Assembly (NCBI RefSeq): GCF_000425705.1 | Contig: NZ_AUDY01000011.1 | Location: forward strand, 186,001 to 250,000 | Length of the DNA: 64,000 bases | Direction of reading: 5' to 3' | Origin: Halobacillus kuroshimensis DSM 18393 | GTDB taxonomy: Bacteria; Bacillota; Bacilli; Bacillales; Halobacillaceae | Part shown: piece after piece, positions 42,782-52,629 of the stretch | Layout of the letters: each line of letters begins with the position of its first letter | Position numbering within the stretch: the stretch's first letter is position 1 | Translations under genes and position numbers: made by a program | The notes under the pieces: generated by a model | Told to the model about the DNA's origin: nothing | The model's input: the letters and a program-made list of their open reading frames with translations, nothing else | The model's database searches: none

Positions 42782-44116
42782 ATGAGTAAGTTTTTTAAGT
42801 TTAAGGAAATGGGAACGAGCTATCGGATTGAATTCATGGCGGGTCTGACAACGTTTCTCGCTATGGCCTACATTTTGTTCGTCAACCCGTCCACGCTTGC
42901 ACTGGACGGCATTGAGGCTCTGCCTGAAGGGGTCACTCGTATTGATAAGGGAGCCGTATTCACCGCTACAGCCGTAGCAGCCGCGGTGGGTACATTGATT
43001 ATGGGATTGTTTGCGAAGTATCCGATTGCTCTTGCACCCGGTATGGGACTGAACGCATTCTTTGCGTATACGGTTGTGCTCGGCTTTGGTATTCCATGGG
43101 AAACAGCGCTCGCCGGCGTACTTGCTTCTGGACTTATTTTTATTGTGTTAACGGTAACCGGCCTGCGGACGATGATCATTGATGCCATCCCGGGAAACCT
43201 TAAGCTCGCTGTCGGAGCGGGGATCGGGCTGTTCATCGCGTTTATCGGCTTTCAAAACGCCGGGATCGTACAGAACAGTGACGCGACACTGGTTCAGCTG
43301 GGCGATTTGACCGCCGGACCGACGCTTCTCGCTGTTTTCGGAATCATTGTCAGTGTCATCCTGCTTGCTGTCGGATTGAAGGGCGGCATTTTCTATGGGA
43401 TGGTGCTGACGTCATTGATGGGGATTCTCACGGGCTTGATTGATCCACCGTCTGGTCTTGGCGGCATTGTCAGTCCAGCGCCGAGTGTGGCACCGACGTT
43501 TGGTGCAGCGTTGACACACTTTGGGGATATTTTCACGATCCAGATGCTCGTAGTCATCCTGACGTTCCTTTTCGTCGATTTCTTTGATACGGCCGGTACA
43601 CTTGTCGCTGTAGCCACCCAGGCCGGGTTTATGAAGGATAACAAACTGCCGCGGGCCAACCGTGCGCTGTTCTCCGATTCCGCCGCTACGGTCGTCGGAG
43701 CAGTCGTCGGGACTTCGACGACGACGTCCTACATTGAATCCACCGCGGGTGTCGGAGCAGGTGGACGAACAGGCTTTGCTTCTGTCGTGACGGCAGGATT
43801 TTTCCTGCTTGCCCTGTTCTTCTCTCCGCTTCTCGCTGTTGTAACTGCTGAAGTTACCGCACCTGCTTTGATCATTGTCGGAGTGCTGATGGCGTCCACC
43901 TTGAAGAGCATTGACTGGGATGAGTTTGAAATTGCCGTCCCTGCCTTCTTTACGATTGCAGCTATGCCATTGACGTACAGCATTGCCACTGGGATTGCCA
44001 TCGGCTTTATCTTCTATCCGATTACGATGATCTTAAAAGGACGATCCAAAGAAATTCATCCGATCATGTATTTCCTTTTTGTCATTTTCGTCTTATATTT
44101 CATTTTCCTTGCATAA
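42782..44116 (+). CDS. pbuG: Guanine/hypoxanthine permease
   Basis: A 444-residue AzgA-type NCS2 permease with about twelve to fourteen helices: EFMAGLTTFLAMAYILFVNP at the start, GMGLNAFFAYTVV, and DFFDTAGTLVAVATQAG and TSTTTSYIESTAGVGAGGRTG near the substrate site. It imports guanine and hypoxanthine. ATG 42782 is preceded by AGGGGAGG. Controlled by PurR boxes and a guanine riboswitch (seen upstream). Confidence 0.94.
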   Translation: MSKFFKFKEMGTSYRIEFMAGLTTFLAMAYILFVNPSTLALDGIEALPEGVTRIDKGAVFTATAVAAAVGTLIMGLFAKYPIALAPGMGLNAFFAYTVVLGFGIPWETALAGVLASGLIFIVLTVTGLRTMIIDAIPGNLKLAVGAGIGLFIAFIGFQNAGIVQNSDATLVQLGDLTAGPTLLAVFGIIVSVILLAVGLKGGIFYGMVLTSLMGILTGLIDPPSGLGGIVSPAPSVAPTFGAALTHFGDIFTIQMLVVILTFLFVDFFDTAGTLVAVATQAGFMKDNKLPRANRALFSDSAATVVGAVVGTSTTTSYIESTAGVGAGGRTGFASVVTAGFFLLALFFSPLLAVVTAEVTAPALIIVGVLMASTLKSIDWDEFEIAVPAFFTIAAMPLTYSIATGIAIGFIFYPITMILKGRSKEIHPIMYFLFVIFVLYFIFLA

Positions 44117-44167
44117 GGATGTCTATGAAAAGAGTGCTGCACTCTTGGATGACTTCCCCGTCAAGGT

Positions 44168-44207
44168 ATAAAAAAACCGGCTGCCTTCTGTCAGGCGCCG
44201 GTTTTAT
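44168..44207. terminator. Bidirectional terminator between pbuG and hsp20
   Basis: AAAAACCGGCTGCC / GGCGCCGGTTTT hairpin with A-run and T-run on both sides; it overlaps the hsp20 stop codon. Confidence 0.8.
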
Positions 44208-44629
44208 TCATCCTCCAGGTGGCGGATGGTGATCGGTTTCTGTCTTGATGAATCAGGGATGTAGCGGTGAAGCTGGACGACCAGCAGTCCGTGTCTGTAG
44301 GTGGCTTCTATCTTGTCATGCCGGACGGGGTAGGGGAGGTCGATGGAACGTTCAAATGTACCGTCGGCAATTTCTGCTTTGATCTGATGACCGCCCCGGT
44401 TGTTGATTTCAATTTTTCCTTTCAATGTCAACGTGGCGTGGTCGACGAGAACATCGACATTTTTCGGGTGGTCCATGCCGGGAATGTTGACGAAACAAAG
44501 CAGCTCATTATCGTATTGATAAATGTTGACAGCCGGTATGGCAGGCTTCATCATCCCTTCAAAGCCGCCCCAGAATTCCTGGCCGAAGAAACGGTCGAAG
44601 TTTCCTTTCCAATCCTTGAACTGGTCCAT
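44204..44629 (-). CDS. Small heat-shock protein (Hsp20/alpha-crystallin)
   Basis: A 141-residue Hsp20. The alpha-crystallin domain (about 42-130) contains VNIPGMDHPKNVDVLVDHATLTLKG, the ERSIDLPYPV strand and GLLVVQL; the conserved A-x-x-x-n-G-v-L motif reads ATYRHGLLVV. It binds unfolding proteins without ATP. The second ATG (44629) was chosen as it is 8 bp from GGAGGT; the first (44635) is only 2 bp away. It interrupts the pbuG-yebE order of B. subtilis. Confidence 0.88.
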   Translation of the reverse strand: MDQFKDWKGNFDRFFGQEFWGGFEGMMKPAIPAVNIYQYDNELLCFVNIPGMDHPKNVDVLVDHATLTLKGKIEINNRGGHQIKAEIADGTFERSIDLPYPVRHDKIEATYRHGLLVVQLHRYIPDSSRQKPITIRHLEDE

Positions 44630-44769
44630 CAGCATGCACCTCCAAGATTTGTCTGTAATTGCGGTGAAAAGCGGTTGTGCCCCTTTATTCTCATGGTTTA
44701 TAGTGTATGCAAGAGAAGCGGTCCGGGTGACAGATTTTTACTTTATCCCGGCAAAGGAGGCTGTCTGTA

Positions 44770-45348
44770 TTGTTTGAAAACCCACTTGTACTCATCGCCA
44801 TCATATTAGCGGTGAACATCGTTTATGTATCCTTTTTTACCCTTCGTATGATTTTCACATTAAAAGGACAGCGGTATTTCGCAGCGTTTATCGGAATGTT
44901 TGAAATCGTCACGTACATTTACGGACTGGGCATCGTGCTTGACCGCCTGGACCAGATTGAAAACGTTATTGCCTATGCTGTCGGTTACGGTACAGGGGTG
45001 ATTGTCGGTATGAAGATTGAAGAGAAGCTCGCCCTCGGGTATATTACAGTTAACGTCATCTCCTCGAACCCGGATATCGAATTTACCCGTCAGCTCCGTG
45101 ATAAAGGGTACGGGGTGACGAGCTGGTACGCGTACGGCATGGAGGGAGACCGTCTGGCAATGCAGATTCTGACTCCGCGAAAGTATGAACTCAGTTTATA
45201 TGAAACCATCCGTACGATTGACCCAAAAGCCTTCATTGTTGCGTATGAACCAAAGCAGATTCACGGGGGCTTCTGGGTGAAGTCTGTAAAGAGAGGAAAG
45301 ATCCGCGATGCCCAAAAAGAACAGCAGGAACAGCAAAATGCGTTTTGA
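44770..45348 (+). CDS. yebE: DUF2179/DUF5698 membrane protein (YebE-like)
   Basis: A 192-residue protein with three N-terminal membrane helices (about 5-25, 37-58, 62-85), including the DUF2179-type [20 protein letters not shown], and a C-terminal soluble domain ([23 protein letters not shown]). Start is TTG 44770, 9 bp after AAAGGAGG. Function unknown. Same position as yebE of B. subtilis, ahead of a NETI-motif gene and the pur operon. Confidence 0.83.
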   Translation: MFENPLVLIAIILAVNIVYVSFFTLRMIFTLKGQRYFAAFIGMFEIVTYIYGLGIVLDRLDQIENVIAYAVGYGTGVIVGMKIEEKLALGYITVNVISSNPDIEFTRQLRDKGYGVTSWYAYGMEGDRLAMQILTPRKYELSLYETIRTIDPKAFIVAYEPKQIHGGFWVKSVKRGKIRDAQKEQQEQQNAF

Positions 45349-45517
45349 AGTGCAGGAAAATGAAACGATCGATGATTGTCTCGACCGCATGAAGAAACAA
45401 GGCTATATGCCTGTCCGCCGCATGGAAGAGCCGGTTTTCCGTGAAGAAATCCGAAACGGGGAAAAAGTCATGGAGCCTGTAGGAAAAACGATCGTATTTC
45501 AAGCGGTTAAACAGTAA
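45308..45517 (+). CDS. yebG: NETI-motif protein (YebG-like)
   Basis: A 69-residue basic protein with the defining [27 protein letters not shown] motif (residues 18-43). It overlaps yebE by 41 bp in another frame, so translation is coupled. Function unknown. Same location as yebG in B. subtilis; its stop lies within the first PurR box of the purine operon. Confidence 0.85.
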   Translation: MPKKNSRNSKMRFEVQENETIDDCLDRMKKQGYMPVRRMEEPVFREEIRNGEKVMEPVGKTIVFQAVKQ

Positions 45518-45560
45518 AACCGAACGATTCGTTAATTATAAAATGTCATTGTTCGACAAT
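45516..45560. promoter_or_regulatory. PurR box pair of the purine operon
   Basis: Forward AAAACCGAACGAT (45516-45528) and reverse ATTGTTCGACAAT (45548-45560). This is the inverted pair of CGAA-containing PurBoxes required by PurR. Confidence 0.88.
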
Positions 45561-45564
45561 GGCG

Positions 45565-45594
45565 TTGACAGCCAAAAGTGATTCTTGATATGAT
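45565..45594 (+). promoter_or_regulatory. SigA promoter of the purine operon
   Basis: TTGACA (45565-45570), 18 bp, TATGAT (45589-45594), starting 5 bp after the second PurR box. Confidence 0.85.
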
Positions 45595-45615
45595 AAATAC
45601 AGAATTGCATAGACG

Positions 45616-45685
45616 ACCTCATATAAGGCGGGGATATGGCCCGCACGTCTCTACCTGGGAACCGTAAAGTCCCGGACTATGAGGG
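45616..45685 (+). ncRNA. Guanine (purine) riboswitch of the purine operon
   Basis: P1 CCTCATAT / TATGAGG, purine aptamer core with GGGGATATGGCCCGCACG, TCTCTACC, GGGAACCGTAAAGTCCC and GACTATG with the ligand-pairing C at 45677. Confidence 0.95.
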
Positions 45686-45726
45686 GAGTTATGTCAGCGG
45701 CGCCCGGCCGGCCTTGGCCGACGTAT

Positions 45727-45774
45727 GCCTGTTCGACTCCTCTCATTGATTGAGCGGTCGGGCAGGCTTTTTTT
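45727..45774 (+). terminator. Riboswitch-controlled terminator of the purine operon
   Basis: GCCTGTTCGACT / GGTCGGGCAGGC (with G-T pairs) followed by seven T, 33 bp before purE. Confidence 0.85.
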
Positions 45775-45806
45775 ATGTTACTTCACAAAGAAACGAGGGA
45801 GAGCGC

Positions 45807-46298
45807 ATGGCTGAAGTTGGGATCATTATGGGAAGTATTTCGGACTGGGATACGATGCAGGAAGCCTGCAGCGTCCTGGATGAACTGGCCGTTGATTACG
45901 AAAAGGAAATCATATCCGCCCACCGGACACCGGAAGATATGTTTGAATACAGTGAAACCGCCCGGCAGAAAGGGCTGAAGGTCATTATTGCCGGCGCAGG
46001 GGGAGCCGCCCATCTGCCTGGAATGGTCGCTTCTAAAACGACGCTCCCTGTCATCGGGGTACCGGTTGAATCAAAATCGCTTCAAGGCATGGATTCACTT
46101 CTTTCCATTGTCCAGATGCCCGGCGGCGTTCCAGTAGCCACCGTCTCGATTGGAAAGGCCGGGGCTAAGAACGCCGGGCTTCTCGCCGCTCAAATGCTCG
46201 GCGCTTTTGATAAAGAAACAGCTGGACGGCTGGAGGAGTACCGCAGCCGGATGAAGGAGAAAGTCGGAAATATGAGGAGGGAGCTCGATGAATATTAA
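45807..46298 (+). CDS. purE: N5-carboxyaminoimidazole ribonucleotide mutase
   Basis: A 163-residue class I Pur[15 protein letters not shown] (residues 5-18), SAHRTPEDM (substrate site), [11 protein letters not shown] and [16 protein letters not shown]. It converts N5-CAIR to CAIR, the sixth step of IMP synthesis, together with PurK. ATG 45807 follows GAGGGAGAG; the frame extending back to 45750 runs into the terminator. First gene of a complete 12-gene operon; overlaps purK. Confidence 0.96.
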   Translation: MAEVGIIMGSISDWDTMQEACSVLDELAVDYEKEIISAHRTPEDMFEYSETARQKGLKVIIAGAGGAAHLPGMVASKTTLPVIGVPVESKSLQGMDSLLSIVQMPGGVPVATVSIGKAGAKNAGLLAAQMLGAFDKETAGRLEEYRSRMKEKVGNMRRELDEY

Positions 46299-47415
46299 TG
46301 TCATCCGTCCAGGTCAGACGATCGGAATCCTCGGAGGCGGCCAGCTTGGAAAAATGATGGCGCTCGCTGCCAGGCATATGGGGTACCGGATTGCTGTGCT
46401 TGATCCATCCGAAGACTGCCCATGTGCACCGGTGGCCGACCATCATATTGTAGCTGCCTATGATGACTTTGAAGCAGCAGAGCGGTTGAATACAATCAGC
46501 CAGGTGGTCACCTACGAATTTGAAAATGTGGACGCCGGTGTTTCCCGTTTTTTTGCTGAAGCAGACAAGCTTCCCCAGGGCACGCTTGCCCTCGAGGTGA
46601 CACAGAATCGTGAGAAAGAGAAGGCCTTTGCTGTAGACGCCGGCCTTGCTGTACCGGAATACCGTATCGTCCATACGTCGGAAGAAGCCGGTCAGGCCGT
46701 CGAAGAGATTGGATATCCGGCAGTTATGAAAACGATCAGCGGCGGCTATGACGGCAGAGGTCAGCTGAAACTCGAACAGGAGTCAGATCTTGAGAATCTC
46801 TCTTCTTTTCTGAAAGAAGGCGGCACGTATATCGTGGAACAGTGGATTCCTTTCGATCTTGAAATCTCCCAGGTTTTCACCCGCGGACAGGATGGAAGTA
46901 TCGTTTATTTCCCTCTTGCAGAAAATATCCATAGACAGCAGATTCTCCATGAAACCCGGGTTCCGGCACAGGTGTCGGACGTTGTCCTTGATAAAGCGAA
47001 AGCCGCCGTTGAGGCCCTGGCCGAACGTATCGGCGTTGTCGGGACGTTTGCTGTGGAAATGTTCGTCAGCGGCGATGATATCTATATCAACGAAATGGCG
47101 CCGCGTCCGCATAACTCCGGACACTACACGATTGAAGCGTGCAGTGTCTCGCAATTCGAACAGCATATCCGTGCCATCTGTGGACTGCCGCTGCTGCCGG
47201 TACATACTTTTGGCGCAGCCGTGATGATCAATGTCCTCGGAAAACACCGCGGCATTCTCAATGACCGGATTGAATACTATACAGGCTGCCACCTGCATGA
47301 CTACGGGAAAAAAGAAGCCCGGACCACACGCAAGATGGGGCACCTGACCTTCATCAGTGACACACTCGAAGAGATCGATGAACGCATCGAACAAAATCAG
47401 ATCCATTATTGGTAG
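46288..47415 (+). CDS. purK: N5-carboxyaminoimidazole ribonucleotide synthase
   Basis: A 375-residue ATP-grasp enzyme: [20 protein letters not shown] (Rossmann start), [16 protein letters not shown] (ATP-binding loop), and [25 protein letters not shown] (metal site). It forms N5-CAIR from AIR, ATP and bicarbonate. Overlaps purE by 11 bp with a GAGGAGGGAG ribosome site inside that gene. Confidence 0.96.
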   Translation: MNINVIRPGQTIGILGGGQLGKMMALAARHMGYRIAVLDPSEDCPCAPVADHHIVAAYDDFEAAERLNTISQVVTYEFENVDAGVSRFFAEADKLPQGTLALEVTQNREKEKAFAVDAGLAVPEYRIVHTSEEAGQAVEEIGYPAVMKTISGGYDGRGQLKLEQESDLENLSSFLKEGGTYIVEQWIPFDLEISQVFTRGQDGSIVYFPLAENIHRQQILHETRVPAQVSDVVLDKAKAAVEALAERIGVVGTFAVEMFVSGDDIYINEMAPRPHNSGHYTIEACSVSQFEQHIRAICGLPLLPVHTFGAAVMINVLGKHRGILNDRIEYYTGCHLHDYGKKEARTTRKMGHLTFISDTLEEIDERIEQNQIHYW

Positions 47416-47425
47416 GAGGAAGACT

Positions 47426-48718
47426 ATGATTGAACGTTATACACGCCCGGAAATGGGAGCCATCTGGACGGAAGAAAATCGTTATCAGGCCTGGCTTGAA
47501 GTTGAACTGTTGGCTTGTGAGGCATGGAGTGAGCTTGGCATCATTCCCAAGGGAGATGTCGAAAAGCTGCGCGAAAAAGCATCCTTCTCCATCGACCGCA
47601 TACATGAAATCGAACAGGAAACGCGACATGATGTTGTAGCCTTTACGCGTGCCGTTTCCGAAACGGTCGGAGAAGAACGCAAATGGGTCCATTACGGACT
47701 GACCTCTACGGACGTTGTCGACACCGCATTGTCCTATCAACTGAAGCAGGCGAACGAAATCATCCGCCGCGACTTGGTCAACTTCATTGATATTCTTGGT
47801 GAAAAAGCACAGGAACATAAACACACCGTCATGATGGGCCGTACACACGGGGTCCATGCAGAGCCGACGACATTCGGCTTGAAGATGGCGCTTTATTATG
47901 AAGAAATGAAGCGTAACCTTGAGCGTCTCGACCTGGCGATCAAACAGATCGAAGTCGGAAAGCTCTCCGGTGCGGTCGGTACGTATGCCAACATCGATCC
48001 TTTTGTCGAAGAGTACGTCTGTGAAAAGCTTGGACTGGCTGCTGCTCCTGTCTCCACGCAGACATTGCAGCGGGACCGCCACGCCCATTACGTGTCCACC
48101 CTGGCTTTGATTGCTACATCTATGGAAAAAATCGCTGTAGAAATCCGCGGCCTTCAGAAGACGGAAACGCGCGAAGTGGAAGAGTATTTCGCGAAAGGAC
48201 AGAAAGGTTCCTCTGCGATGCCCCACAAACGGAACCCGATCGGTTCGGAAAACATGACAGGGATGGCCCGCGTACTGCGTGGAGAAATGATGACCGCGTT
48301 TGAAAATGTGCCGCTCTGGCATGAACGGGATATCTCCCACTCTTCTGCCGAACGGATCATTCTTCCGGATGCGACCATTGCCCTGAACTATATGCTGAAC
48401 CGTTTTGGCAGGCTCGTGAAAAACTTGACGGTCTTCCCGGAGCGTATGCAGGAGAATATGGAGAAAACCTACGGGTTGATTTTCTCCCAGCGTGTGCTGC
48501 TTACCCTTATTGACGAAGGCATGGTGCGTGAGGAAGCTTACGATCTTGTGCAGCCGAAGGCGATGGAAGCCTGGGAAGAGGGCATTCCGTTCCGTGAGCT
48601 GATCGAAGCGGATGAGAAGATCACGTCGACGCTTTCCTCAGAGCAGCTGGATGCCTGCTTTGACTATAAGCACCATCTCAAACAGGTGGACCGTATTTTC
48701 GATCGTATTGGTTTGTAA
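47426..48718 (+). CDS. purB: Adenylosuccinate lyase
   Basis: A 430-residue fumarase/aspartase-superfamily enzyme with [15 protein letters not shown] and the [16 protein letters not shown] signature loop (catalytic Ser). It removes fumarate from SAICAR and from adenylosuccinate, so it serves both IMP and AMP synthesis. ATG 47426 follows AGGAGGAAG; earlier in-frame starts lie within purK. Confidence 0.97.
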   Translation: MIERYTRPEMGAIWTEENRYQAWLEVELLACEAWSELGIIPKGDVEKLREKASFSIDRIHEIEQETRHDVVAFTRAVSETVGEERKWVHYGLTSTDVVDTALSYQLKQANEIIRRDLVNFIDILGEKAQEHKHTVMMGRTHGVHAEPTTFGLKMALYYEEMKRNLERLDLAIKQIEVGKLSGAVGTYANIDPFVEEYVCEKLGLAAAPVSTQTLQRDRHAHYVSTLALIATSMEKIAVEIRGLQKTETREVEEYFAKGQKGSSAMPHKRNPIGSENMTGMARVLRGEMMTAFENVPLWHERDISHSSAERIILPDATIALNYMLNRFGRLVKNLTVFPERMQENMEKTYGLIFSQRVLLTLIDEGMVREEAYDLVQPKAMEAWEEGIPFRELIEADEKITSTLSSEQLDACFDYKHHLKQVDRIFDRIGL

Positions 48719-48723
48719 TCATC

Positions 48724-48747
48724 AAGGACCTGCGGATGCAGGTCCTT
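48724..48747 (+). repeat. Hairpin between purB and purC
   Basis: AAGGACCTGC / GCAGGTCCTT, perfect 10-bp arms around GGAT and no T-run. The only spacer of note in the purine operon; it may be an RNA processing or stability element. Confidence 0.55.
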
Positions 48748-48782
48748 CCCTAACAATCCTTAACAAGTGAGGTGCTGCTTTT

Positions 48783-49502
48783 ATGAAAGGTTCCCTTTTA
48801 TATGAAGGAAAAGCGAAGCGTGTGTACCATACCGACGATCCTGAACAGTTGATTTTATCCTATAAAGATGATGCGACCGCCTTTAATGGAAAGAAAAAGG
48901 AGTCGTTCCCCGGCAAAGGCCGTCTGAACAACCTGATTACCTCAAAAGTCTTTCAATCCTTACATCAACAACACATCAAGACCCACTTCATTCAAGCTTT
49001 AAACGAAACCGAGCAGCTCGTCTACAAGACAGACATCGTTCCGCTCGAAGTCGTTGTCCGCAATAAAGCCGCAGGCAGCATCACCCGCCGCCTCGGTATC
49101 TCTGAACAGACACTCTTTCAACCACCCATTCTTGAACTCTTTTATAAAAATGATGAACTGAATGATCCGCTGATCAATGATGTCCACGCCTATCATTTGA
49201 CGGGGATTCGTGAACAGGACCTCACCTTGATCAAGGAACAGGCGCTTCTCATTAATGAGCATCTGAGCAGCATTTTTCAGAAAGCTGGTCTTGAGCTGAT
49301 CGATTTTAAACTGGAATTCGGTTTTCTCTCTGATGGCCGTCTCGTCCTCTCTGATGAAATTTCCCCGGATACGTGCAGGCTCTGGGACTTGGAAACAGGC
49401 ACAAAAATGGATAAGGACGTCTTTCGTGAAGGAATTGGCAGTTTGACAGATACGTATGAACGGATTTTACAACGACTGGAGGAGAGCGTATGCGCAAAGT
49501 AA
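48783..49502 (+). CDS. purC: Phosphoribosylaminoimidazole-succinocarboxamide synthase
   Basis: A 239-residue SAICAR synthetase: LLYEGKAKRVY (ATP loop), KDDATAFNGKKK, VVRNKAAGSITRRLGI, ELIDFKLEFGF and LSDEISPDTCRLWD. It joins CAIR and aspartate with ATP. Overlaps purS by 13 bp. Confidence 0.97.
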   Translation: MKGSLLYEGKAKRVYHTDDPEQLILSYKDDATAFNGKKKESFPGKGRLNNLITSKVFQSLHQQHIKTHFIQALNETEQLVYKTDIVPLEVVVRNKAAGSITRRLGISEQTLFQPPILELFYKNDELNDPLINDVHAYHLTGIREQDLTLIKEQALLINEHLSSIFQKAGLELIDFKLEFGFLSDGRLVLSDEISPDTCRLWDLETGTKMDKDVFREGIGSLTDTYERILQRLEESVCAK

Positions 49503-49735
49503 AGATTCACATTACGTTGAAAGAAGGGGTCCTGGACCCGCAGGGCAAGGCCGTTCAGCATTCCTTGAAATCACTGGAGTACAATAACGTTCACGACGTC
49601 CGTGTCGGTAAATATATGGAGGTTCTCGTTGATGATAAGGAAGATTTGGAAGCCGAAATCGACAAGATGTGTGATCAGCTTCTCGCCAATCCGGTCATTG
49701 AGAACTATACGTATACGATAGAGGAGGCTGGCTGA
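49490..49735 (+). CDS. purS: FGAM synthase subunit PurS
   Basis: An 81-residue small subunit: [27 protein letters not shown] and [30 protein letters not shown]. It bridges PurQ and PurL in the three-part FGAM synthase of Gram-positive bacteria and helps channel ammonia. Starts inside the end of purC; ends one base before purQ. Confidence 0.95.
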   Translation: MRKVKIHITLKEGVLDPQGKAVQHSLKSLEYNNVHDVRVGKYMEVLVDDKEDLEAEIDKMCDQLLANPVIENYTYTIEEAG

Positions 49736-49736
49736 C

Positions 49737-50420
49737 GTGAAATGTGCCGTCGTCGTCTTTCCAGGATCGAACTGTGACCGTGATATGTACCATGCCGTCA
49801 AAGATGAACTTGGTGCAGACGCAGATCTTGTCTGGTATCAGGAAGCGAATCTAGCAGACTATGATGCCGTTCTTCTGCCGGGTGGTTTTTCTTACGGAGA
49901 TTACCTGCGTTCCGGAGCGATGGCAGCGACTTCTCCCATCGTTGAGCAGATCCGTGCTGCCGCAGAGGCCGGGAAACCGGTGCTTGGCGTATGCAACGGG
50001 TTTCAAATTTTATTGGAATCGGGCCTCCTGCCGGGAGCGATGCTGCCGAACAAAAAACTGAAGTTCATGTGTCATACTGAAACGCTGATCGTAGAAAATG
50101 CCGATACACCGTTTACGCAGCAGTATAAAGAGAAGGAAGAAATCCAGATTCCGATTGCCCATGGAGACGGCAATTACTTTTGTGACCAGACAACGCTTGA
50201 GCGCCTTCGTGAGAACAAGCAGGTGGTTTTCACTTATCAGACGAACCCGAACGGATCGGCCGGTGATATTGCTGGTATCGTCAATGAAAGAGGCAATGTC
50301 CTCGGTATGATGCCGCACCCGGAGCGGGCGGTCGATGCCCTGCTCGGCACCGATGACGGCCTTCGGCTTTTTCAATCGATTTTGACCTATTGGAGGGAAC
50401 ACTATGCCATCAACGCTTGA
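49737..50420 (+). CDS. purQ: FGAM synthase subunit PurQ (glutaminase)
   Basis: A 227-residue class I glutamine amidotransferase: nucleophile Cys in [11 protein letters not shown] and the His-Glu pair in [10 protein letters not shown]. It supplies ammonia to PurL. The start is GTG 49737 with GAGGAGG upstream, a single base after the purS stop. Overlaps purL by 17 bp. Confidence 0.96.
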   Translation: MKCAVVVFPGSNCDRDMYHAVKDELGADADLVWYQEANLADYDAVLLPGGFSYGDYLRSGAMAATSPIVEQIRAAAEAGKPVLGVCNGFQILLESGLLPGAMLPNKKLKFMCHTETLIVENADTPFTQQYKEKEEIQIPIAHGDGNYFCDQTTLERLRENKQVVFTYQTNPNGSAGDIAGIVNERGNVLGMMPHPERAVDALLGTDDGLRLFQSILTYWREHYAINA

Positions 50421-52629
50421 GATCAGTCCGGAAACGATTGAACAGAACCGCTTATATGCAGACATGGGTCTGACTGATGAAGAATACACCTCTGTTGTGA
50501 AGATTCTCGGCCGCCGTCCGAACTATACAGAGACCGGTTTGTTTTCAGTCATGTGGTCGGAGCACTGCAGCTACAAAAACTCCAAACCGCTGTTGAAGAA
50601 ATTTCCGACAGAAGGTCCCCATGTCCTTCAGGGCCCCGGGGAAGGAGCCGGAATCATCGATATCGGAGATGACCAGGCCGTGGTTTTCAAAATCGAAAGC
50701 CACAACCACCCGTCTGCTGTTGAACCCTATCAGGGAGCAGCCACAGGGGTCGGTGGTATTCTGCGTGATGTATTTTCCATGGGCGCACGTCCTGTAGCGT
50801 TACTGAACTCTCTCCGGTTTGGATCGCTTGAGCGTCCACGGGTGAAATATTTGTTTGAAGAAGTCGTACGCGGCATCGCCGGATACGGCAACTGTGTCGG
50901 TGTGCCGACAGTGGGCGGGGAAGTCCAGTTTGACGACGCCTACAACGGCAATCCGCTCGTCAATGCGATGTGTGTCGGTTTGATTGATCATAAGGATATC
51001 CAAAAAGGGATTGCAGCCGGTATCGGAAATACGGTCATGTATGTCGGGGCTAAAACCGGCCGGGACGGGATCCACGGAGCGACCTTCGCTTCTGAAGAAT
51101 TATCGGAAGAGTCTGAAGAGAAGCGTCCATCGGTCCAGGTCGGCGATCCATTTATGGAAAAGCTGCTGATTGAAGCCTGTTTGGAGGTCATTCATCATGA
51201 TGCCCTTGTCGGCATTCAGGATATGGGCGCCGCTGGTCTAACCTCCTCCGCCAGTGAGATGGCGAGTAAAGCGGGAACCGGCATGACAATGAATCTTGAT
51301 CACATTCCGCAGCGTGAGGAGAACATGACGGCTTATGAGATGATGCTCTCAGAATCGCAGGAACGGATGCTTTTAGTCGTTGAGAAGGGCCGGGAAGAGG
51401 AAATTGCTGCTGTCTTCCGGAAGTATGATCTTGAAGCCGTTGCGGTCGGTGAGGTGACCGATACGAAACGCTTCCGCCTTGAACATCACGGGGAAGTGGC
51501 TGCGGATGTTCCAGTGGATTCCCTTGCAGAGGATGCCCCGGTCTATCACCAGCCGTCCAAAATACCGGAGTATTATGAAGAGTTTCAACGTATGGAAGAT
51601 TTCAAGCCGGTCGTGACGGATTATACGAAAACACTGCTTGAGCTTCTGCAGCAGCCGACAATTGCGAGTAAAGAGTGGGTGTATGACCAGTACGACTACA
51701 TGGTCCAGACGAACACAGTCGTCTCACCGGGGTCTGATGCCGCGGTGCTTCGTGTTCGTGGTACGAACAAGGCGCTGGCCATGACGACGGATTGTAACTC
51801 CCGCTACATTTATCTCGACCCGGAAGTGGGCGGACAGATTGCCGTGGCAGAAGCGGCGCGTAATATTGTCTGCTCCGGCGGCCGTCCGCTTGGAATTACG
51901 GACGGTCTGAACTACGGATCTCCGGAAAACCCGGAAATTTTCTGGCAGATGGAAAAAAGCGTCGATGGGATGAGTGAAGCCTGTCGTATGCTCGGCACTC
52001 CAGTCATCAGCGGGAACGTCAGTCTTTATAATGAATCGTTTGGCGGACAGGCCATCTATCCGACACCGATTGTCGGTATGGTCGGTTTAATTGAGGATGT
52101 CAGCCATATCACACGCTCCCACGCGAAAGCCGCCGGCGACCTCATTTATGTGATCGGGGAAACGAAACCGGAATTCGGAGGAAGCGAGCTGCAGGGGTTG
52201 TTTGAAGGCCGGCATTTTGGAAAAGCACCAGAATTGGATTTAGAAGTCGAAGCGCTGCGTCAGAACCAGCTGCTGACAGCGATCCGCTCTGGTCTTGTCG
52301 AATCTGCTCATGACCTTTCCGAAGGTGGACTGGCTGTAGCTCTTGCGGAAACGTTATTCGATCAGGAGCTTGGCTGTGATGTCACGATCGAAGGTGATAT
52401 CACGACAGCCCTTTTCGCAGAAACCCAGTCCCGATTCCTTGTGACCATCCATCCGGAAAACAAAGACGCGTTTGAGCAGGCCGCACCTGGAGCGCAGCAG
52501 ATCGGTACAGTGACGGACGATGGCATGTATACAGTGAAGCAGAAAGACGTTGTAATGGAGGAAAAGACATCTGTGCTGAAAACAGCTTGGAAAGGAGCTC
52601 TTTCATGCTTGGTGAAATCAAAGGCTTAA
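50404..52629 (+). CDS. purL: FGAM synthase subunit PurL
   Basis: A 741-residue small-type PurL with two AIRS-like halves: [42 protein letters not shown] (metal and ATP site), [19 protein letters not shown]-type block ([17 protein letters not shown]) and [15 protein letters not shown] in the C-terminal half. It converts FGAR to FGAM with ATP and ammonia from PurQ. Confidence 0.97.
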   Translation: MPSTLEISPETIEQNRLYADMGLTDEEYTSVVKILGRRPNYTETGLFSVMWSEHCSYKNSKPLLKKFPTEGPHVLQGPGEGAGIIDIGDDQAVVFKIESHNHPSAVEPYQGAATGVGGILRDVFSMGARPVALLNSLRFGSLERPRVKYLFEEVVRGIAGYGNCVGVPTVGGEVQFDDAYNGNPLVNAMCVGLIDHKDIQKGIAAGIGNTVMYVGAKTGRDGIHGATFASEELSEESEEKRPSVQVGDPFMEKLLIEACLEVIHHDALVGIQDMGAAGLTSSASEMASKAGTGMTMNLDHIPQREENMTAYEMMLSESQERMLLVVEKGREEEIAAVFRKYDLEAVAVGEVTDTKRFRLEHHGEVAADVPVDSLAEDAPVYHQPSKIPEYYEEFQRMEDFKPVVTDYTKTLLELLQQPTIASKEWVYDQYDYMVQTNTVVSPGSDAAVLRVRGTNKALAMTTDCNSRYIYLDPEVGGQIAVAEAARNIVCSGGRPLGITDGLNYGSPENPEIFWQMEKSVDGMSEACRMLGTPVISGNVSLYNESFGGQAIYPTPIVGMVGLIEDVSHITRSHAKAAGDLIYVIGETKPEFGGSELQGLFEGRHFGKAPELDLEVEALRQNQLLTAIRSGLVESAHDLSEGGLAVALAETLFDQELGCDVTIEGDITTALFAETQSRFLVTIHPENKDAFEQAAPGAQQIGTVTDDGMYTVKQKDVVMEEKTSVLKTAWKGALSCLVKSKA

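Noticed and set aside
47354-48340. 328-codon reverse frame opposite purB
   Set aside because: Antisense to adenylosuccinate lyase; no independent support.
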